Shown here piece by piece: positions 26,167 to 36,802 of a DNA stretch of 64,000 nt. The stretch is taken from the NCBI RefSeq assembly GCF_001886195.1, contig NZ_JXLB01000001.1, forward strand, positions 1-64,000. Direction: 5' to 3'. The position numbers and the translations under genes were made by a program. The notes under the pieces were generated by a model that saw only the letters and a program-made list of their open reading frames with translations, was not told the DNA's origin and did no database searches. The stretch comes from Enterococcus ratti. GTDB taxonomy: Bacteria; Bacillota; Bacilli; Lactobacillales; Enterococcaceae. How positions within the stretch are numbered: position 1 is the stretch's first letter; each line of letters begins with the position of its first letter.

Positions 26167-28587
26167 ATGTTCGTTTCATATAAATGGTTAAATAAATATG
26201 TTGATTTATCCGCTGTTACACCAAAAGAGTTAGCCGATAAACTTTCAGTGACTGGAATTGAAGTCGAAGGGATAACGGTTCCTGAAGAGGGATTAAAAAA
26301 AATTGTCGTGGGTGAAGTGATGGAATGTGTTCCACATCCAGATTCAGATCATTTATCCATTTGTCAAGTTGATGTTGGTGAAGAAGAATTATCTCAGATC
26401 GTTTGTGGTGCTCCCAATGTAAAGGCCGGCATTAAAGTAATTGTTGCTTTACCTAATTCACGTATTGCTGGCAATGTAAAGATTAAAAAAGGCAAAATGC
26501 GTGGACAAGTATCAAATGGAATGATTTGTGCTTTACAAGAAATCGGCTATTCAGATAGTGTAGTTCCTAAAGAATATGCAGAAGGTATCTATTATCTTCC
26601 TAAGGAGGCTGTAAATGGTGAATCAGTTTTTTCTTATCTAGATATGGATGATGCAATCATTGAATTATCAATTACACCCAATCGAGCGGATGCACTATCT
26701 ATGCGTGGGGTAGCTTACGAAGTTGGGGCAATTTATCGACAAACGCCAAAATTTACTGATGAAACATTAATAGAAGTGCCTCGTAAAGCTTCAGATAAGA
26801 TTCATGTAACTGTAGAGGATCAAACATTAGTTCCAGCTTATCAAATCCGAATGATTGAAGGCGTAACAGTTCAACCAAGTCCGCAATGGTTACAAAATCT
26901 TTTAATGAATGAAGGCATTCGACCAATTAACAATGTGGTAGATGTGACGAATTATATTTTGCTATTATTTGGACAACCTTTACATGCGTTTGACTACGAT
27001 CAATTAGCTTCTAAGGAAATTGTTGTGCGTCCTGCTAAAAAAGCAGAAACGATTGTAACGTTAGATGGAGAAACGCGTACGCTTACATCAGAAAATCTTG
27101 TTATTACGAATGGAAAAGTTCCAGTTGCTTTAGCCGGAGTGATGGGGGGACTTGACTCAGAAATTACTAGTGCCACAACGACCGTCGCGCTAGAAGCTGC
27201 GTTGTTTGATCCGCTTGCGATTCGCCGTACGGCTAAGCAATTTAACTTAAGAAGTGAGTCTTCTGCTCGTTTTGAAAAAGGAATTAACCAAGAAACTATT
27301 TCCAAAGCTTGCGATGTGGCAGCCGCAATGATTGTTTCATTAGCAGGCGGAGAAGTCCTTGAAGGAGCAGTGAAAGGGTCAGATTATCAAGTAAAAGCGG
27401 TAAGTGTTTCCATCACGTTGTCTCGGATCAACCGTTATCTTGGTACTAAATTAACGATCAAAGAAGTAAATGAGATCTTTAAAGCACTGGGATTTGAGTA
27501 TCAAATAGAAGGAGAATACTATACAGTGATCGTTCCACCTCGCCGCTGGGATATCCAAATTGAGGCAGATCTTGTTGAAGAGGTTGCTCGAATCTACGGC
27601 TACGATCGTTTGCCTTCTACTTTGCCAAGTGGTGAAACGGTCTTAGGGAGTTTAACCTACAAACAGGCAGCAACTCGTAAAGTTCGAAATTTACTAGAAG
27701 GCAGCGGACTAAGTGAAGCCATTAGTTATGCATTAACGACCGAAGAAAAGTCTCGTCAGTTTAGGACGAAAAAGTCAGTAGTTACTCGATTAGACTGGCC
27801 GATGAGTGAAGAACGTTCGGTATTAAGAATGAACATCGTTAGTGGTTTGCTTGACAACGTGAGTTATAATGTTGCAAGAAAAAACTTAAATGTTGCATTA
27901 TATGAAATTGGTCGGATCTTTCATCAAGAAAATGATCCATTCACTCATTTACCACAAGAAGTAACACATGTCGCTATTGCATTGACTGGTGTTTGGCAAG
28001 AAAAAAGTTGGCAAAATACAGATGAAGCAGTTGACTTCTATACGATAAAGGGTCTTTTAGAAAACTTATTTGAACAGTTAAATCTTTCAGAAGAAATCAC
28101 TTATCAAGCGACTGCTAAGATAAAAGAACTGCATCCAGGAAGAACGGCTGAAATTTACCTAGGAGAAAAATGTATCGGATTTGTGGGACAAGTCCATCCA
28201 AATATGGCAAAAGCATATGATATACCGGAAACCTATGTAGCAGAATTCGACTTAGCCGTGATCATTGCTGCTTCGCAAAAAGAGATGAGTTTCCAACCCG
28301 TCACCAAATTTCCTAGTGTGATACGTGATATTGCGATGTTAGTCGAAGAAAAAATTACAAATCAAGAAATTCGAACAGCTATTCAAGAAGCAGCTGGTAA
28401 GTTTTTAACGGGGATCCAATTATTTGATGTTTACCAAGGAGAAAACATTGAATCAGGCTATAAGTCAATGGCTTACAGCTTAACGTTTGAAAACCCCGAA
28501 GCCACGTTGACAGATGAAGAGATTCAGCGCGCGATGATAAAAATTGAAAAAGCCTTAAATGATACCTTTAAGGCACATATCCGCTAA
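26167..28587 (+). CDS. pheT: Phenylalanyl-tRNA synthetase beta subunit
   Basis: 806 residues, normal length. In order: an N-terminal tRNA-binding EMAP-like domain ([15 protein letters not shown], residues 57-71), the B3/B4 editing region, the B5 domain, the catalytic-like core, and the C-terminal ferredoxin-like anticodon-binding domain ([14 protein letters not shown]). The gene is six bases after pheS and is transcribed from the same T-box leader. Confidence 0.97.
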   Translation: MFVSYKWLNKYVDLSAVTPKELADKLSVTGIEVEGITVPEEGLKKIVVGEVMECVPHPDSDHLSICQVDVGEEELSQIVCGAPNVKAGIKVIVALPNSRIAGNVKIKKGKMRGQVSNGMICALQEIGYSDSVVPKEYAEGIYYLPKEAVNGESVFSYLDMDDAIIELSITPNRADALSMRGVAYEVGAIYRQTPKFTDETLIEVPRKASDKIHVTVEDQTLVPAYQIRMIEGVTVQPSPQWLQNLLMNEGIRPINNVVDVTNYILLLFGQPLHAFDYDQLASKEIVVRPAKKAETIVTLDGETRTLTSENLVITNGKVPVALAGVMGGLDSEITSATTTVALEAALFDPLAIRRTAKQFNLRSESSARFEKGINQETISKACDVAAAMIVSLAGGEVLEGAVKGSDYQVKAVSVSITLSRINRYLGTKLTIKEVNEIFKALGFEYQIEGEYYTVIVPPRRWDIQIEADLVEEVARIYGYDRLPSTLPSGETVLGSLTYKQAATRKVRNLLEGSGLSEAISYALTTEEKSRQFRTKKSVVTRLDWPMSEERSVLRMNIVSGLLDNVSYNVARKNLNVALYEIGRIFHQENDPFTHLPQEVTHVAIALTGVWQEKSWQNTDEAVDFYTIKGLLENLFEQLNLSEEITYQATAKIKELHPGRTAEIYLGEKCIGFVGQVHPNMAKAYDIPETYVAEFDLAVIIAASQKEMSFQPVTKFPSVIRDIAMLVEEKITNQEIRTAIQEAAGKFLTGIQLFDVYQGENIESGYKSMAYSLTFENPEATLTDEEIQRAMIKIEKALNDTFKAHIR

Positions 28588-28605
28588 AAAGAACAAATGA
28601 AGAAT

Positions 28606-28647
28606 AAAAAATGACTAAGACGCTTCTTACGACTTAGTCATTTTTTA
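28606..28647. terminator. Bidirectional terminator between pheT and trpS
   Basis: AAAAATGACTAAG pairs with CTTAGTCATTTTTT. It lies between two convergent genes and can serve both. Confidence 0.92.
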
Positions 28648-28659
28648 GCTAACCGAAAA

Positions 28660-29670
28660 TTAATTAAAATAATTAATGCCCATGGCAGTTTTTACTTCAC
28701 TTAATGTTTTTGCGGCAGTTTTTGCAGCTTCTTCGCTTCCTTTATGGAGAATATCCATAACTGCTGCTGGATCATTTGATAACTCTTTGCGACGAATACG
28801 GATCGGTGCAAATTCTTCTTCTAATACATCAATTAAATAACGCTTAATCTTCACATCTCCTAAACCGCCACTTCGATAGTGAGCTTTCATTTTTTCAATG
28901 GCTTCTTTGTCTTTTCCAAAGACATCTAAATAAGTAAAAACCATGTTTCCTTCTACTTTACCAGGGTCTTTGACGTGGATATGATTAGGATCTGTATACA
29001 TGTTCATCACTTTTTGCTTGACAACGTCAGCAGAATCAGAAATATAAATTCCATTTCCCAGTGACTTACTCATTTTTCCGTTGCCGTCAATCCCCGGCAA
29101 GCGTCCCATACCTTTAGGAGGAAAGACGCCTTTTGGCTCTACTAAAACATTTCCATACGTATGATTAAAAGCTTGAACGATCTCTTGTGTTTGTTCCAAC
29201 ATAGGTTTTTGATCTTCACCTACTGGAACTAAATTGGCTTTAAAAGCCGTAATATCGGCTGCTTGAGAAACCGGATAAATAAAGAAACCAGTTGGAACGC
29301 CACCACCAAATTTTTTTTGTTCGATTTCATTTTTAACTGTTGGGTTGCGACGAACACGTCCTACACTTACTAAATTGAGGTAGTACATGGTCAATTCAGC
29401 CAATTCAGGGATTTGTGATTGAATAAAAAGCGTTGATTTTGTAGGATCTAAACCTACAGCCAAATAATCTAAGGCGACTTCTAAGACGTTTGAAGAAACT
29501 TTTTCTGGATTTTTAGCATTATCGGTTAAGGCTTGCATATCGGCAATCATGACAAATAATTGATTGTTGCTCTCTTTTTGCATTTCTACACGTGTCTTTA
29601 ACGAACCAACATAATGTCCTAAATGGAGTTTGCCAGTTGGCCGATCACCTGTTAAAATAATATTTTTCAA
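28660..29670 (-). CDS. trpS: Tryptophanyl-tRNA synthetase
   Basis: A 336-residue class I synthetase. The HIGH-type motif is in [18 protein letters not shown] near the start, and the KMSKS loop is [11 protein letters not shown] near residue 195. I chose the TTG at 29670 because AAAGAGGTG stands 6 bases upstream and residue 1 then falls at the family's usual position; upstream codons lack a site. No T-box is visible upstream on this strand, unlike for pheST. Confidence 0.95.
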   Translation of the reverse strand: MKNIILTGDRPTGKLHLGHYVGSLKTRVEMQKESNNQLFVMIADMQALTDNAKNPEKVSSNVLEVALDYLAVGLDPTKSTLFIQSQIPELAELTMYYLNLVSVGRVRRNPTVKNEIEQKKFGGGVPTGFFIYPVSQAADITAFKANLVPVGEDQKPMLEQTQEIVQAFNHTYGNVLVEPKGVFPPKGMGRLPGIDGNGKMSKSLGNGIYISDSADVVKQKVMNMYTDPNHIHVKDPGKVEGNMVFTYLDVFGKDKEAIEKMKAHYRSGGLGDVKIKRYLIDVLEEEFAPIRIRRKELSNDPAAVMDILHKGSEEAAKTAAKTLSEVKTAMGINYFN

Positions 29671-30088
29671 AAAAAACACCTCTTTACGATTTGTAAGACA
29701 CTTCATATCTTACCGTTTTTCAAGGGAAGAAACAACTGTTGCTCATCAAAATACAAATAAAATAAAAAAATAGCCAATTCAGTTACAAAAAGAACAAGCA
29801 GGCTGTTTTCATTAACGTCTAAAAAAGAGGGAATTTTATAATCAATAATAAATGAAAGTGTGAAATATCCATTTGTTCATGCCGATTTTAACAGCTGATT
29901 TAAATTAAGTTCCTCTTAACTGTGTAAAGGAAAATAGTAGTTGTTTTTTTATTTGAAGTTGATTGTTATTTTACAACTGCTTTTATTTGTTTCTTTTACG
30001 TCTTATAGAAAAGGTAGTACTTGAAAAATTAGCTTAAAAAGTCCACAATAAGGAAGATAGAATTTATTGAGAAAAAAGGATGATACTA
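29671..30088. other. Divergent promoter region between trpS and murI
   Basis: No gene is visible. This AT-rich stretch must hold promoters for both flanking genes. An imperfect palindrome TTCCTCTTAACTGTGTAAAGGAA (with its two outer arms 5 bases each) lies around 29910-29932; I know no regulator for it. Confidence 0.35.
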
Positions 30089-30901
30089 TTGACTGATAAT
30101 CGCCCGATAGGTTTTATTGATTCAGGAGTTGGCGGGTTAACCGTAGTTAAAGAAGCCCTGAAGCAGTTACCGAATGAAAATATATTATATGTGGGAGATA
30201 CTGCTCGCTGCCCTTATGGTCCAAGACCAGCGGAGCAAGTAATTCAGTTTACTTGGGAAATGACGAACTATTTGGTGGAACGAGGCATTAAAATGTTAGT
30301 AATTGCTTGTAATACAGCTACTGCCGTTGCTTTAGAAAAAATTAAAGCGGCACTTCCTATTCCAGTCATTGGCGTAATCCTTCCTGGAACAAGAGCAGCT
30401 ATCAAACAAACGAGCAATCAACAAGTAGGTATTATCGGTACGTTGGGGACGATAAAAAGTCATGCTTATGAAACCGTCTTGAAAGAAAAAGTTCCTGAGT
30501 TAACAGTGAGTAGTTTAGCCTGCCCAAAATTTGTTTCAGTGGTGGAAAGCAATGAATATCATTCTTCTGTCGCCAAAAAGATCGTTGCGCAAACTTTAAC
30601 GCCGCTGCTTTCTAAGAAAATCGATACGCTTATTTTGGGGTGTACGCATTATCCTTTATTGCGTCCGATCATTCAGAATGTGATGGGAGAAAGCGTGACA
30701 TTAATTGATTCGGGAGCCGAGACAGTTGGTGAAGTTTCAATGCTATTAGATTATTTTGAAATCAGCCATTCGCCAAAAAAGAAGCAGACGTTTTGTCATT
30801 TTTATACTACGGGTTCAGACAAACTGTTCAAAGAGATTGCACAAGATTGGTTGTCCCTTGATTCTATCAACGTTGAGCATATCGAATTAGGAGGGCGATG
30901 A
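30089..30901 (+). CDS. murI: Glutamate racemase
   Basis: 270 residues. It makes D-glutamate for peptidoglycan. The two catalytic cysteines are in [12 protein letters not shown] and LGCTHYPLL; the N-terminal [10 protein letters not shown] and [13 protein letters not shown] motifs are complete. I prefer the TTG at 30089, which has AAAAAAGGA eight bases upstream; an ATG three codons earlier has none. It lies 3 bases before the rph-rdgB fusion. Confidence 0.95.
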   Translation: MTDNRPIGFIDSGVGGLTVVKEALKQLPNENILYVGDTARCPYGPRPAEQVIQFTWEMTNYLVERGIKMLVIACNTATAVALEKIKAALPIPVIGVILPGTRAAIKQTSNQQVGIIGTLGTIKSHAYETVLKEKVPELTVSSLACPKFVSVVESNEYHSSVAKKIVAQTLTPLLSKKIDTLILGCTHYPLLRPIIQNVMGESVTLIDSGAETVGEVSMLLDYFEISHSPKKKQTFCHFYTTGSDKLFKEIAQDWLSLDSINVEHIELGGR

Positions 30902-30904
30902 AAC

Positions 30905-32236
30905 ATGCGTCATGATGGAAGAAATCCCCAGCAGTTGAGAAAAGTTACTCTTCAAACTAATGTATTTCACTACCCAGAAGGTTCTGTAGTGATCCGCTTT
31001 GGAAATACGATTGTCAGTTGTTCTGTTACAATTGAGGCAGAAGTTCCGTCATTTTTACAAGGTACAGGAACGGGTGAACTTATTGCGCAATACCATATGT
31101 TCCCTCGTGCGACTCGTAAAAGAAATATGGAAACGCCAGTTGAAGATACCATGATAATCCAGCACTTGATTGAACGTTCTTTAAGAGCGGTTGTTGATTT
31201 GGAAAAACTAGGGGAACGAAGTATTGTAATGGATTGTGATGTTCTTCAAGCAGACGGTGGTCTACAAGCAGCAAGCATCACGGGTGCTTTTGTTGCATTA
31301 AGACTCGCCGTTGATACGCTACTTCAAAAAAAAGTATTACAAGAAGACCCAATTAATGAACCTGTAGTGTCTGTTAATGTTGGTCTTTTTCCTGAGGGAG
31401 TTTATGTAGATTTAGATGAAAAAGAAGAAAAATTTGCATTAGCAAAAATGAATCTTGTAATGACTGAATCAGGTAAATTTATTGAGATACAAGGTAGGGG
31501 AGTAGGATCGACCTTTGATGGCGAACAATTAAATGAAATGTTATTTTATGGCAAATCGGCAATGGAACAGCTAATTTTAGAACAAAAAAGCGTGATGTTT
31601 AAGCCTTTGCAGCAAGAAAGGGGCGAGCCTTTGAAAACAATTATTATTGCAACTAGAAATACGGGAAAAGCGCAAGAGTTCAAAACCATGTTTGGACGTG
31701 CTGGCTATGAAGTAAAGACGTTAGCGGATTATCCTGAGTTACCGGATGTTGAAGAAACGGGTTCAACTTTTGAAGAAAATGCCCGTTTGAAAGCAGAGAC
31801 GATTGCTTATTTATTGAATCAACCAGTGTTAGCGGATGATTCTGGATTAAAAGTGGATGCTTTAGGAGGAATGCCCGGAATTTATTCTGCCCGTTTTGCA
31901 GGTGAACACAAAAGTGATGCAGGAAACAATGCTAAACTTCTTTACGAGTTGACTGATGTTCCTGATGAAAAAAGAACGGCGCAATTTCATTGTACGCTTG
32001 TTTTTGCGGCCTCCGGCAAAGAAAGTCTGGTAGTTGAAGCGCAGTGGTCAGGAAGAATTGGTCGTATTCCAAAAGGTGAAAATGGCTTTGGATATGACCC
32101 ATTATTTATTCCCAACGACTCAACTAAAACCGCTGCTGAAATGTCTAGTGAAGAAAAAAATAAAATGAGCCATCGTGGTCAAGCTATGGCTAAATTGAGT
32201 CAAAAATGGCAAAAATGGTTGGAAGGTGAAAGATGA
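30905..32236 (+). CDS. RNase PH-like / RdgB (dITP-XTP pyrophosphatase) fusion, with degenerate RNase PH half
   Basis: A 443-residue fusion. Residues 1-235 align with RNase PH; residues 244-443 are an intact RdgB/HAM1 pyrophosphatase ([45 protein letters not shown]). RdgB removes dITP and XTP. Such fusions are known in enterococci. Here the RNase PH catalytic set is missing. The loop with Arg86 is deleted ([11 protein letters not shown] in place of SGRTMEIQRL). GGTRTAS has become GGLQAAS, so Arg126 is Gln121. The pair Asp178/Asp184 is Glu175/Lys181. The 3'-tRNA trimming activity is therefore probably lost, while the fold seems kept. It is cotranscribed with murI and a phosphodiesterase. Confidence 0.93.
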   Translation: MRHDGRNPQQLRKVTLQTNVFHYPEGSVVIRFGNTIVSCSVTIEAEVPSFLQGTGTGELIAQYHMFPRATRKRNMETPVEDTMIIQHLIERSLRAVVDLEKLGERSIVMDCDVLQADGGLQAASITGAFVALRLAVDTLLQKKVLQEDPINEPVVSVNVGLFPEGVYVDLDEKEEKFALAKMNLVMTESGKFIEIQGRGVGSTFDGEQLNEMLFYGKSAMEQLILEQKSVMFKPLQQERGEPLKTIIIATRNTGKAQEFKTMFGRAGYEVKTLADYPELPDVEETGSTFEENARLKAETIAYLLNQPVLADDSGLKVDALGGMPGIYSARFAGEHKSDAGNNAKLLYELTDVPDEKRTAQFHCTLVFAASGKESLVVEAQWSGRIGRIPKGENGFGYDPLFIPNDSTKTAAEMSSEEKNKMSHRGQAMAKLSQKWQKWLEGER

Positions 32237-32748
32237 TGCGTTATTTAGTAGTAAGTGATAATCATGGAGATCGTGAAATTTTAGTAGATTTAGTAGAACG
32301 CTATCGAGAAGTAGTTGATTACTTTTTTCATTGCGGTGATTCTGAATTGCCGCAAACGGATGAGTTGTGGACTCATTTTCAGGTAGTAAAAGGAAATTGC
32401 GACTATGGATCGGAATTTGCAGAAAAGCAAGTAATCAAAATAGAAAAAGACACAATTTTTTTAACGCATGGTCACTTGTTTAATATCCGGTTTGGTCTTA
32501 CTCAACTTGCTCTTGAAGCAAAAGAACAAGGGACAAATATGGTCTTTTTTGGTCACACCCATCAAATTGGTTGTGAAGTCGTTGAAGGCATTTTATATTT
32601 AAATCCTGGGAGTGTTTCACAACCGCGTGGATCGATTCAAATTCCTTCTTATGCATTGATTGAACATGTCAAAGAGCAGATAAAGATTCAGTATTATAAC
32701 CGTGCCCACCAGCCGGTCGAAGAGCTTGCATTTACTTATTCTAATTAA
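32236..32748 (+). CDS. YfcE/MJ0936-family metallophosphoesterase
   Basis: 170 residues counted from the second ATG. Metal-binding motifs are in family order: SDNHGD near the N-terminus, FHCGDSE, KGNCD, THGH and GHTH. This single-domain phosphodiesterase family has no agreed physiological substrate. Two tandem ATGs (32233 and 32236) overlap the stop of the upstream fusion gene; AAGGTG fits the second better. It is the last gene of the murI operon. Confidence 0.92.
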   Translation: MRYLVVSDNHGDREILVDLVERYREVVDYFFHCGDSELPQTDELWTHFQVVKGNCDYGSEFAEKQVIKIEKDTIFLTHGHLFNIRFGLTQLALEAKEQGTNMVFFGHTHQIGCEVVEGILYLNPGSVSQPRGSIQIPSYALIEHVKEQIKIQYYNRAHQPVEELAFTYSN

Positions 32749-32849
32749 ATAAAAATTCTCTAATTTTTGCTAAAATATTATTTATTTTTATGGATTTTGC
32801 ATCCGTTTTCAGTAAAATGATCACATGAAATAGAAATGGAGGCCATTCG

Positions 32850-33347
32850 ATGATTGGACCTATTGTAAGAGAGTTATTGCTGCAAAATCAAGCAACTTTT
32901 TTGATCCCTGCTGAAAATGTAGCAAATGTGATGTACCAACATCCGTTGTCACATGGTTTACTTGTTTTATCGAAAGTGGGTTACACGAAAATCCCAGTTT
33001 TGGGAAAGGATGATCGATTTGTCGGATTAGTCAGTTTATCTGATATTGTCAATAAAATGATTGATCTTCAAACCATCAGTATGGACCCATTGGAAGACTT
33101 GACAGTTGCAGATGTCATGGAAACAGAATGTGCAACCGTCAATGAAAACTGGGAATTAGAAGAAGTCCTTCATTTACTAGTGAATTCTCCGTTTTTACCA
33201 GTGGTAACTGAAGAAAAAATTTTTAAAGGGATCATCACAAGAAAAGAACTTTTGAAGGCTGTGAACTTCATGGCTCATGAATTGGAACGGCGCAACGTTG
33301 TTTCACCTAAAGTAGAAGAATTAAAAGAAAAAATGAATATTATCTAG
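32850..33347 (+). CDS. cbpB: CBS-domain protein, CbpB/YkuL type
   Basis: 165 residues with two CBS domains. The first includes VGYTKIPVLGKDDRFVGLVS; the second spans about residues 88-150 (VADVMETECATVNENW, then LPVVTEEKIFKGIITRK). The size and layout match CbpB, a cyclic-di-AMP-binding protein that links c-di-AMP to the stringent response in Bacillus and Listeria. AATGGAGG precedes the ATG. It is monocistronic and ends in a bidirectional terminator. Ligand binding is inferred from family. Confidence 0.82.
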   Translation: MIGPIVRELLLQNQATFLIPAENVANVMYQHPLSHGLLVLSKVGYTKIPVLGKDDRFVGLVSLSDIVNKMIDLQTISMDPLEDLTVADVMETECATVNENWELEEVLHLLVNSPFLPVVTEEKIFKGIITRKELLKAVNFMAHELERRNVVSPKVEELKEKMNII

Positions 33348-33367
33348 TTAGACAAACTAGCTCATGA

Positions 33368-33448
33368 CAAAAAGATTGAGGCGAAATTAATACGCCATTT
33401 TCAGTTGGACGTTTATCTGAAAATGACGCACGGTTCTCAATCTTTTTA
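33368..33448. terminator. Bidirectional terminator between cbpB and mscS
   Basis: AAAAAGATTGAG and CTCAATCTTTTTAT form the base of a long hairpin with a partly paired middle. The flanking genes converge on it. Confidence 0.75.
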
Positions 33449-34363
33449 TTTTAAAATGATAGGTGTATTGGGAATCGTAAAACCAGCAGCTGTTAGTTCT
33501 TTTACATACGAACTTAAAAATTCTTCTTTTAATGTATACTGTTTTCCATTTAGTACATAACAAATTGTTCGAATCGCAAAATTACTATTTCCTAAATCTA
33601 CTAGACCGAAAATGGTTGGTTCGGTTTGTAATTCTTCTTGGTATTTTTCTGCTAACTGATGATTGACTTTTTCAATAATTTGATAAATTTGATCGTAGCC
33701 TTCTTCTGGTACAATTCGAATATCTAGTAAAACTTGCATGTTGGCTCGGGAAAGGTTGCTGATCGTTGTAATATTGCGGTTAGGAATAAAGTGAATGGTA
33801 CCGTCTGTGGCTTTTAATTGCAGGGTACGAATTCCAACAGAAACGACGGTTCCTTCAATCGATAAGTTTGCTAATTTAACATAATCACCGACATCCATTT
33901 GCTGTTCCATAATAATAAAAAATCCTGTAATCATATCACTCATAAAACCTTGCGCACCTAAACCAATTGCTACACCTGCGATTCCAGCTCCTGCTAATAA
34001 CGAACCGATGGGGACACCGACTACAGATAAAATGGCATAAATGAAGAAGAAGCCCATAGCATAATGGAAAATAGTATTTAAAAGACTATGTAAAGTCTTT
34101 AAACGACTTTCATTTAAAACAGATTTTTTAGAATATTGTTTAAATGACTTATCAATTAAATATTTACCAATGCGATTTATGAAACTAAATAAAATAATCA
34201 AAAAGATTAAATAAAGACTTTTTTGAATAAATGTAGCTAAAATAGCATCCCAGTTAATGTTATTCCAAAAACGCTGGAAAGCATTGACTTGATGGACTGC
34301 TTGATCGGTCAACGTATCTTCTGTCGAAGTAGTTGTTGCCTTTTTGGCTAATTGTAAAAACAT
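33446..34363 (-). CDS. MscS-family mechanosensitive channel
   Basis: A 305-residue small-conductance channel. It has three membrane helices (about residues 45-65, 85-110 and 112-140) with the pore-lining TM3 signature rich in Gly/Ala (LLAGAGIAGVAIGLGAQG). The cytoplasmic beta domain follows (VGDYVKLANLSIEGTVVSVG, then FIPNRNI). These open under membrane tension to release solutes in hypo-osmotic shock. The ATG at 34363 follows AAAGAGG, so seven residues of the longer frame are excluded. Confidence 0.93.
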   Translation of the reverse strand: MFLQLAKKATTTSTEDTLTDQAVHQVNAFQRFWNNINWDAILATFIQKSLYLIFLIILFSFINRIGKYLIDKSFKQYSKKSVLNESRLKTLHSLLNTIFHYAMGFFFIYAILSVVGVPIGSLLAGAGIAGVAIGLGAQGFMSDMITGFFIIMEQQMDVGDYVKLANLSIEGTVVSVGIRTLQLKATDGTIHFIPNRNITTISNLSRANMQVLLDIRIVPEEGYDQIYQIIEKVNHQLAEKYQEELQTEPTIFGLVDLGNSNFAIRTICYVLNGKQYTLKEEFLSSYVKELTAAGFTIPNTPIILK

Positions 34364-34531
34364 AACATCCTCTTTTCTAAACATTTACTTATAGATACCA
34401 TTGTAACAAGAAGAAGACAAAAAGAAAATCAGGAATCAATCATTTGAGGTTCAGTAATTTTCAAAATAGAAAATGACAAATGATGTTGTTAGTGTTAAAA
34501 TATTCACAAAACAATGATTGGTGGAATGAAT

Positions 34532-35545
34532 ATGCAAATGGATTGGAATAATTTAGGTTTTTCATATATCAAAACTCCTTGGCGGTATATTGCAAAATGG
34601 AAAAATGGTCAATGGGAAAAAGGAGAATTGAGGGAAGAGAACTATCTAACAATCCATGAGGGTTCTCCGGCACTTCATTATGGACAGCAATGTTTTGAAG
34701 GATTAAAAGCTTATAGAAGAAAAGACGGGAAAATTAATCTCTTTAGAGCAGATCAAAATAGTCGCCGTTTGAATCAAAGTGCAAGACGTTTGTTGATGCC
34801 TATGGTGCCAGAACCAATGTTTATGGAAGCAATAAAAAAGGTAGTCAAAGCAAATGAAGAATTTGTTCCGCCTTACGGAACAGGTGCTACCCTTTATTTG
34901 CGTCCTTTTTTGATTGGTGTAGGTGAAAACATTGGTGTTCATCCAGCTTCAGAATATTTGTTTGTGGTATTTTGTACACCGGTAGGTGCCTATTTTAAAG
35001 GTGGGTTGAAACCAACCAACTTTATCGTGTCAGATTACGATCGAGCCGCTCCTAACGGAACAGGTGCTGCGAAAGTGGGTGGAAACTATGCAGCTAGCTT
35101 GCTGCCCGGTACGCAAGCCAAAGAATCAGACTATTCCGACTGTGTTTATTTAGATCCTGCGACTCATACGAAAATTGAAGAAGTAGGTGCCGCTAACTTT
35201 TTTGGCATTACAAAAGATAACCAATTTATCACACCGCAATCGCCTTCTATTTTGCCAAGCATTACTAAATATTCTTTATTACAATTAGCACAAGAACGTT
35301 TAGGTTTAAAAGCTGTTGAAGGAGATATTTTTATCGATCAGCTTGATCAATTTGCAGAAGCAGGTGCTTGTGGAACGGCGGCTGTTATTTCACCAATTGG
35401 TGGTATTTATTATAAAAATCATTTACATGTTTTTTATAGCGAGACAGAAGTAGGCCCTATAACCAAACGCTTGTATGATGAATTGACGGGAATTCAATTT
35501 GGAGAGACAACTGCACCAAAAGGATGGATTCAAGTAGTTGAATAA
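34532..35545 (+). CDS. ilvE: Branched-chain amino acid aminotransferase
   Basis: A 337-residue fold-IV PLP enzyme. The PLP lysine is in [13 protein letters not shown]; the phosphate-binding region is [15 protein letters not shown] near the C-terminus; the N-terminal [18 protein letters not shown] matches the family. It moves amino groups between Leu, Ile or Val and glutamate. Four ATGs lie close together; the one at 34532 has GGTGG at the best distance. No other branched-chain genes are adjacent, so it is likely catabolic or standalone. Confidence 0.95.
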   Translation: MQMDWNNLGFSYIKTPWRYIAKWKNGQWEKGELREENYLTIHEGSPALHYGQQCFEGLKAYRRKDGKINLFRADQNSRRLNQSARRLLMPMVPEPMFMEAIKKVVKANEEFVPPYGTGATLYLRPFLIGVGENIGVHPASEYLFVVFCTPVGAYFKGGLKPTNFIVSDYDRAAPNGTGAAKVGGNYAASLLPGTQAKESDYSDCVYLDPATHTKIEEVGAANFFGITKDNQFITPQSPSILPSITKYSLLQLAQERLGLKAVEGDIFIDQLDQFAEAGACGTAAVISPIGGIYYKNHLHVFYSETEVGPITKRLYDELTGIQFGETTAPKGWIQVVE

Positions 35546-35663
35546 AGCAGTAGAAACTCGTGTTGGTAAAAGCACGTGATAAAAAGAAAGGCTGTACAGG
35601 AGTGGTAAGAGCGTTCACCTATTCAATATACAAAGAATAAAGGGCAGTGAATGCACGTAAAAA

Positions 35664-35713
35664 ATAACAAGCCAAAGGATCTGAAAATATTTCAGATCCT
35701 TTGGCTTGTTTTT
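35664..35713 (+). terminator. Strong terminator after ilvE
   Basis: A perfect stem from AACAAGCCAAAGGATCTGAAA through a 3-base loop to its complement, followed by TTTTT. The flanks to 35830 hold nothing else. Confidence 0.93.
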
Positions 35714-35830
35714 CGTAAACGAAGAGGTGACCAACGTTTATTTAGTTTTGAAATTTGAAAGAGAAGATAAATAAAAGCTACTATCCAATAAATCAAGTAA
35801 ACTCCAAAGCCAGTAAGCTAAAATTTTTTA

Positions 35831-36586
35831 TTAGGATAAATGAACGCCTTTATCAACATAAACAATATCACCAATTATACCGCTTGAAAGCGGGCTAATT
35901 AAGAAGGCACAAGCATTTCCTACTTCTTCAATTGTTACACCTTGTTGATCCGGTGTGCGTGATTCGGATAACTGAATTAGTTTTTGATAATCCTTTACTC
36001 CAGTAACGGCTAAAGTTTTGATCGCACCAGCTGAAATGCCATTTACACGAATACCTTTAGGTGAAAACTCTGCGGCTAAATAGCGGATGGCAGATTCTAA
36101 AGATGCTTTTGCAATTCCCATCATATTGTAATTAGGAATGGCACGCTCTGAACCTAAATAAGACATGCTTACGATTCCACTGTTTTGAGCAAGGTATTTT
36201 TGAGCATATTTAGTGACAGCAATTAACGAATAGCTGCTGATGTCTTGAGCGAGTTGATAGCCGTCACGTGAAATGTCTGATACATTTCCTGATAGTTCTT
36301 CTTTGTTTGCATAAGCGATTGCATGCACGAGTCCATGAATTTCTCCGGCATATTCACCGATTTCTTTCATGGCTTTTTCAATGCTTTCATCACTGGCCAC
36401 GTCACATTCTACAGCAAATGCCTCTTCACTGATTAATTTGTTCAGTGATTTTTTCATCCGTTCATTTTGATAAGTATAAATAATTTCAGCGCCTTGTTTC
36501 ATCATCGCTTCGGCACATCCCCAAGCGATACTACGTTTGTTTGCGACGCCCATAACGACGATTTTCTTTCCTTTTAAAAAAGACAT
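35831..36586 (-). CDS. fabI: Enoyl-[acyl-carrier-protein] reductase FabI
   Basis: A 251-residue short-chain reductase that completes each fatty-acid elongation cycle using NAD(P)H. The FabI-specific cofactor loop GVANKRSIAWG occupies residues 13-23. The catalytic Tyr-x6-Tyr-x6-Lys set is seen in YLGSERAIPNYNMMGIAKA. AAAGGAG precedes the ATG. It diverges from a FabZ/FabN-type dehydratase gene. The promoter on this strand is TTGACA at 36697 with TAATAA 16 bases on. Confidence 0.95.
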   Translation of the reverse strand: MSFLKGKKIVVMGVANKRSIAWGCAEAMMKQGAEIIYTYQNERMKKSLNKLISEEAFAVECDVASDESIEKAMKEIGEYAGEIHGLVHAIAYANKEELSGNVSDISRDGYQLAQDISSYSLIAVTKYAQKYLAQNSGIVSMSYLGSERAIPNYNMMGIAKASLESAIRYLAAEFSPKGIRVNGISAGAIKTLAVTGVKDYQKLIQLSESRTPDQQGVTIEEVGNACAFLISPLSSGIIGDIVYVDKGVHLS

Positions 36587-36669
36587 ATTGACACTCCTTT
36601 AATTCTAAAAAGATTTAACAGGTTGTAAAATGAATAATAAATGCAAAATAATAACCTCTTGATTTTCTA

Positions 36670-36697
36670 TTATTAGTCAAATTGTTTTGGTTGTCAA
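36670..36697 (-). promoter_or_regulatory. Promoter of fabI
   Basis: On the minus strand, TTGACA, a 16-base spacer and TAATAA lie about 85 bases before the fabI start. Confidence 0.6.
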
Positions 36698-36748
36698 ACT
36701 ATTTTTTTGGATAATAAAAAAAGATTGCTAAAAAAATAAGAATGTGAT

Positions 36749-36765
36749 ACTTTGATAATCAAAGT
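36749..36765. promoter_or_regulatory. FabT-like operator upstream of fabZ
   Basis: A perfect 17-base palindrome, ACTTTGATAATCAAAGT, lies 37 bases before the dehydratase start. It matches the TTTGATTATCAAA-type site bound by the fatty-acid repressor FabT in streptococci and enterococci. FabT binding here is inferred. Confidence 0.75.
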
Positions 36766-36802
36766 AATGATTAAGGCGTTTAGCCAAGAAAAGGAGTAAA
36801 TT

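Noticed and set aside
30905-32236. Idea that the rph-rdgB fusion is an assembly artefact
   Set aside because: The frame is continuous with a plausible linker, and the same fusion is known in enterococci.
34458-34475. CodY-like site AATTTTC-AAAATAGAAA before ilvE
   Set aside because: Four mismatches to the 15-base CodY consensus in an AT-rich stretch; chance match is likely.
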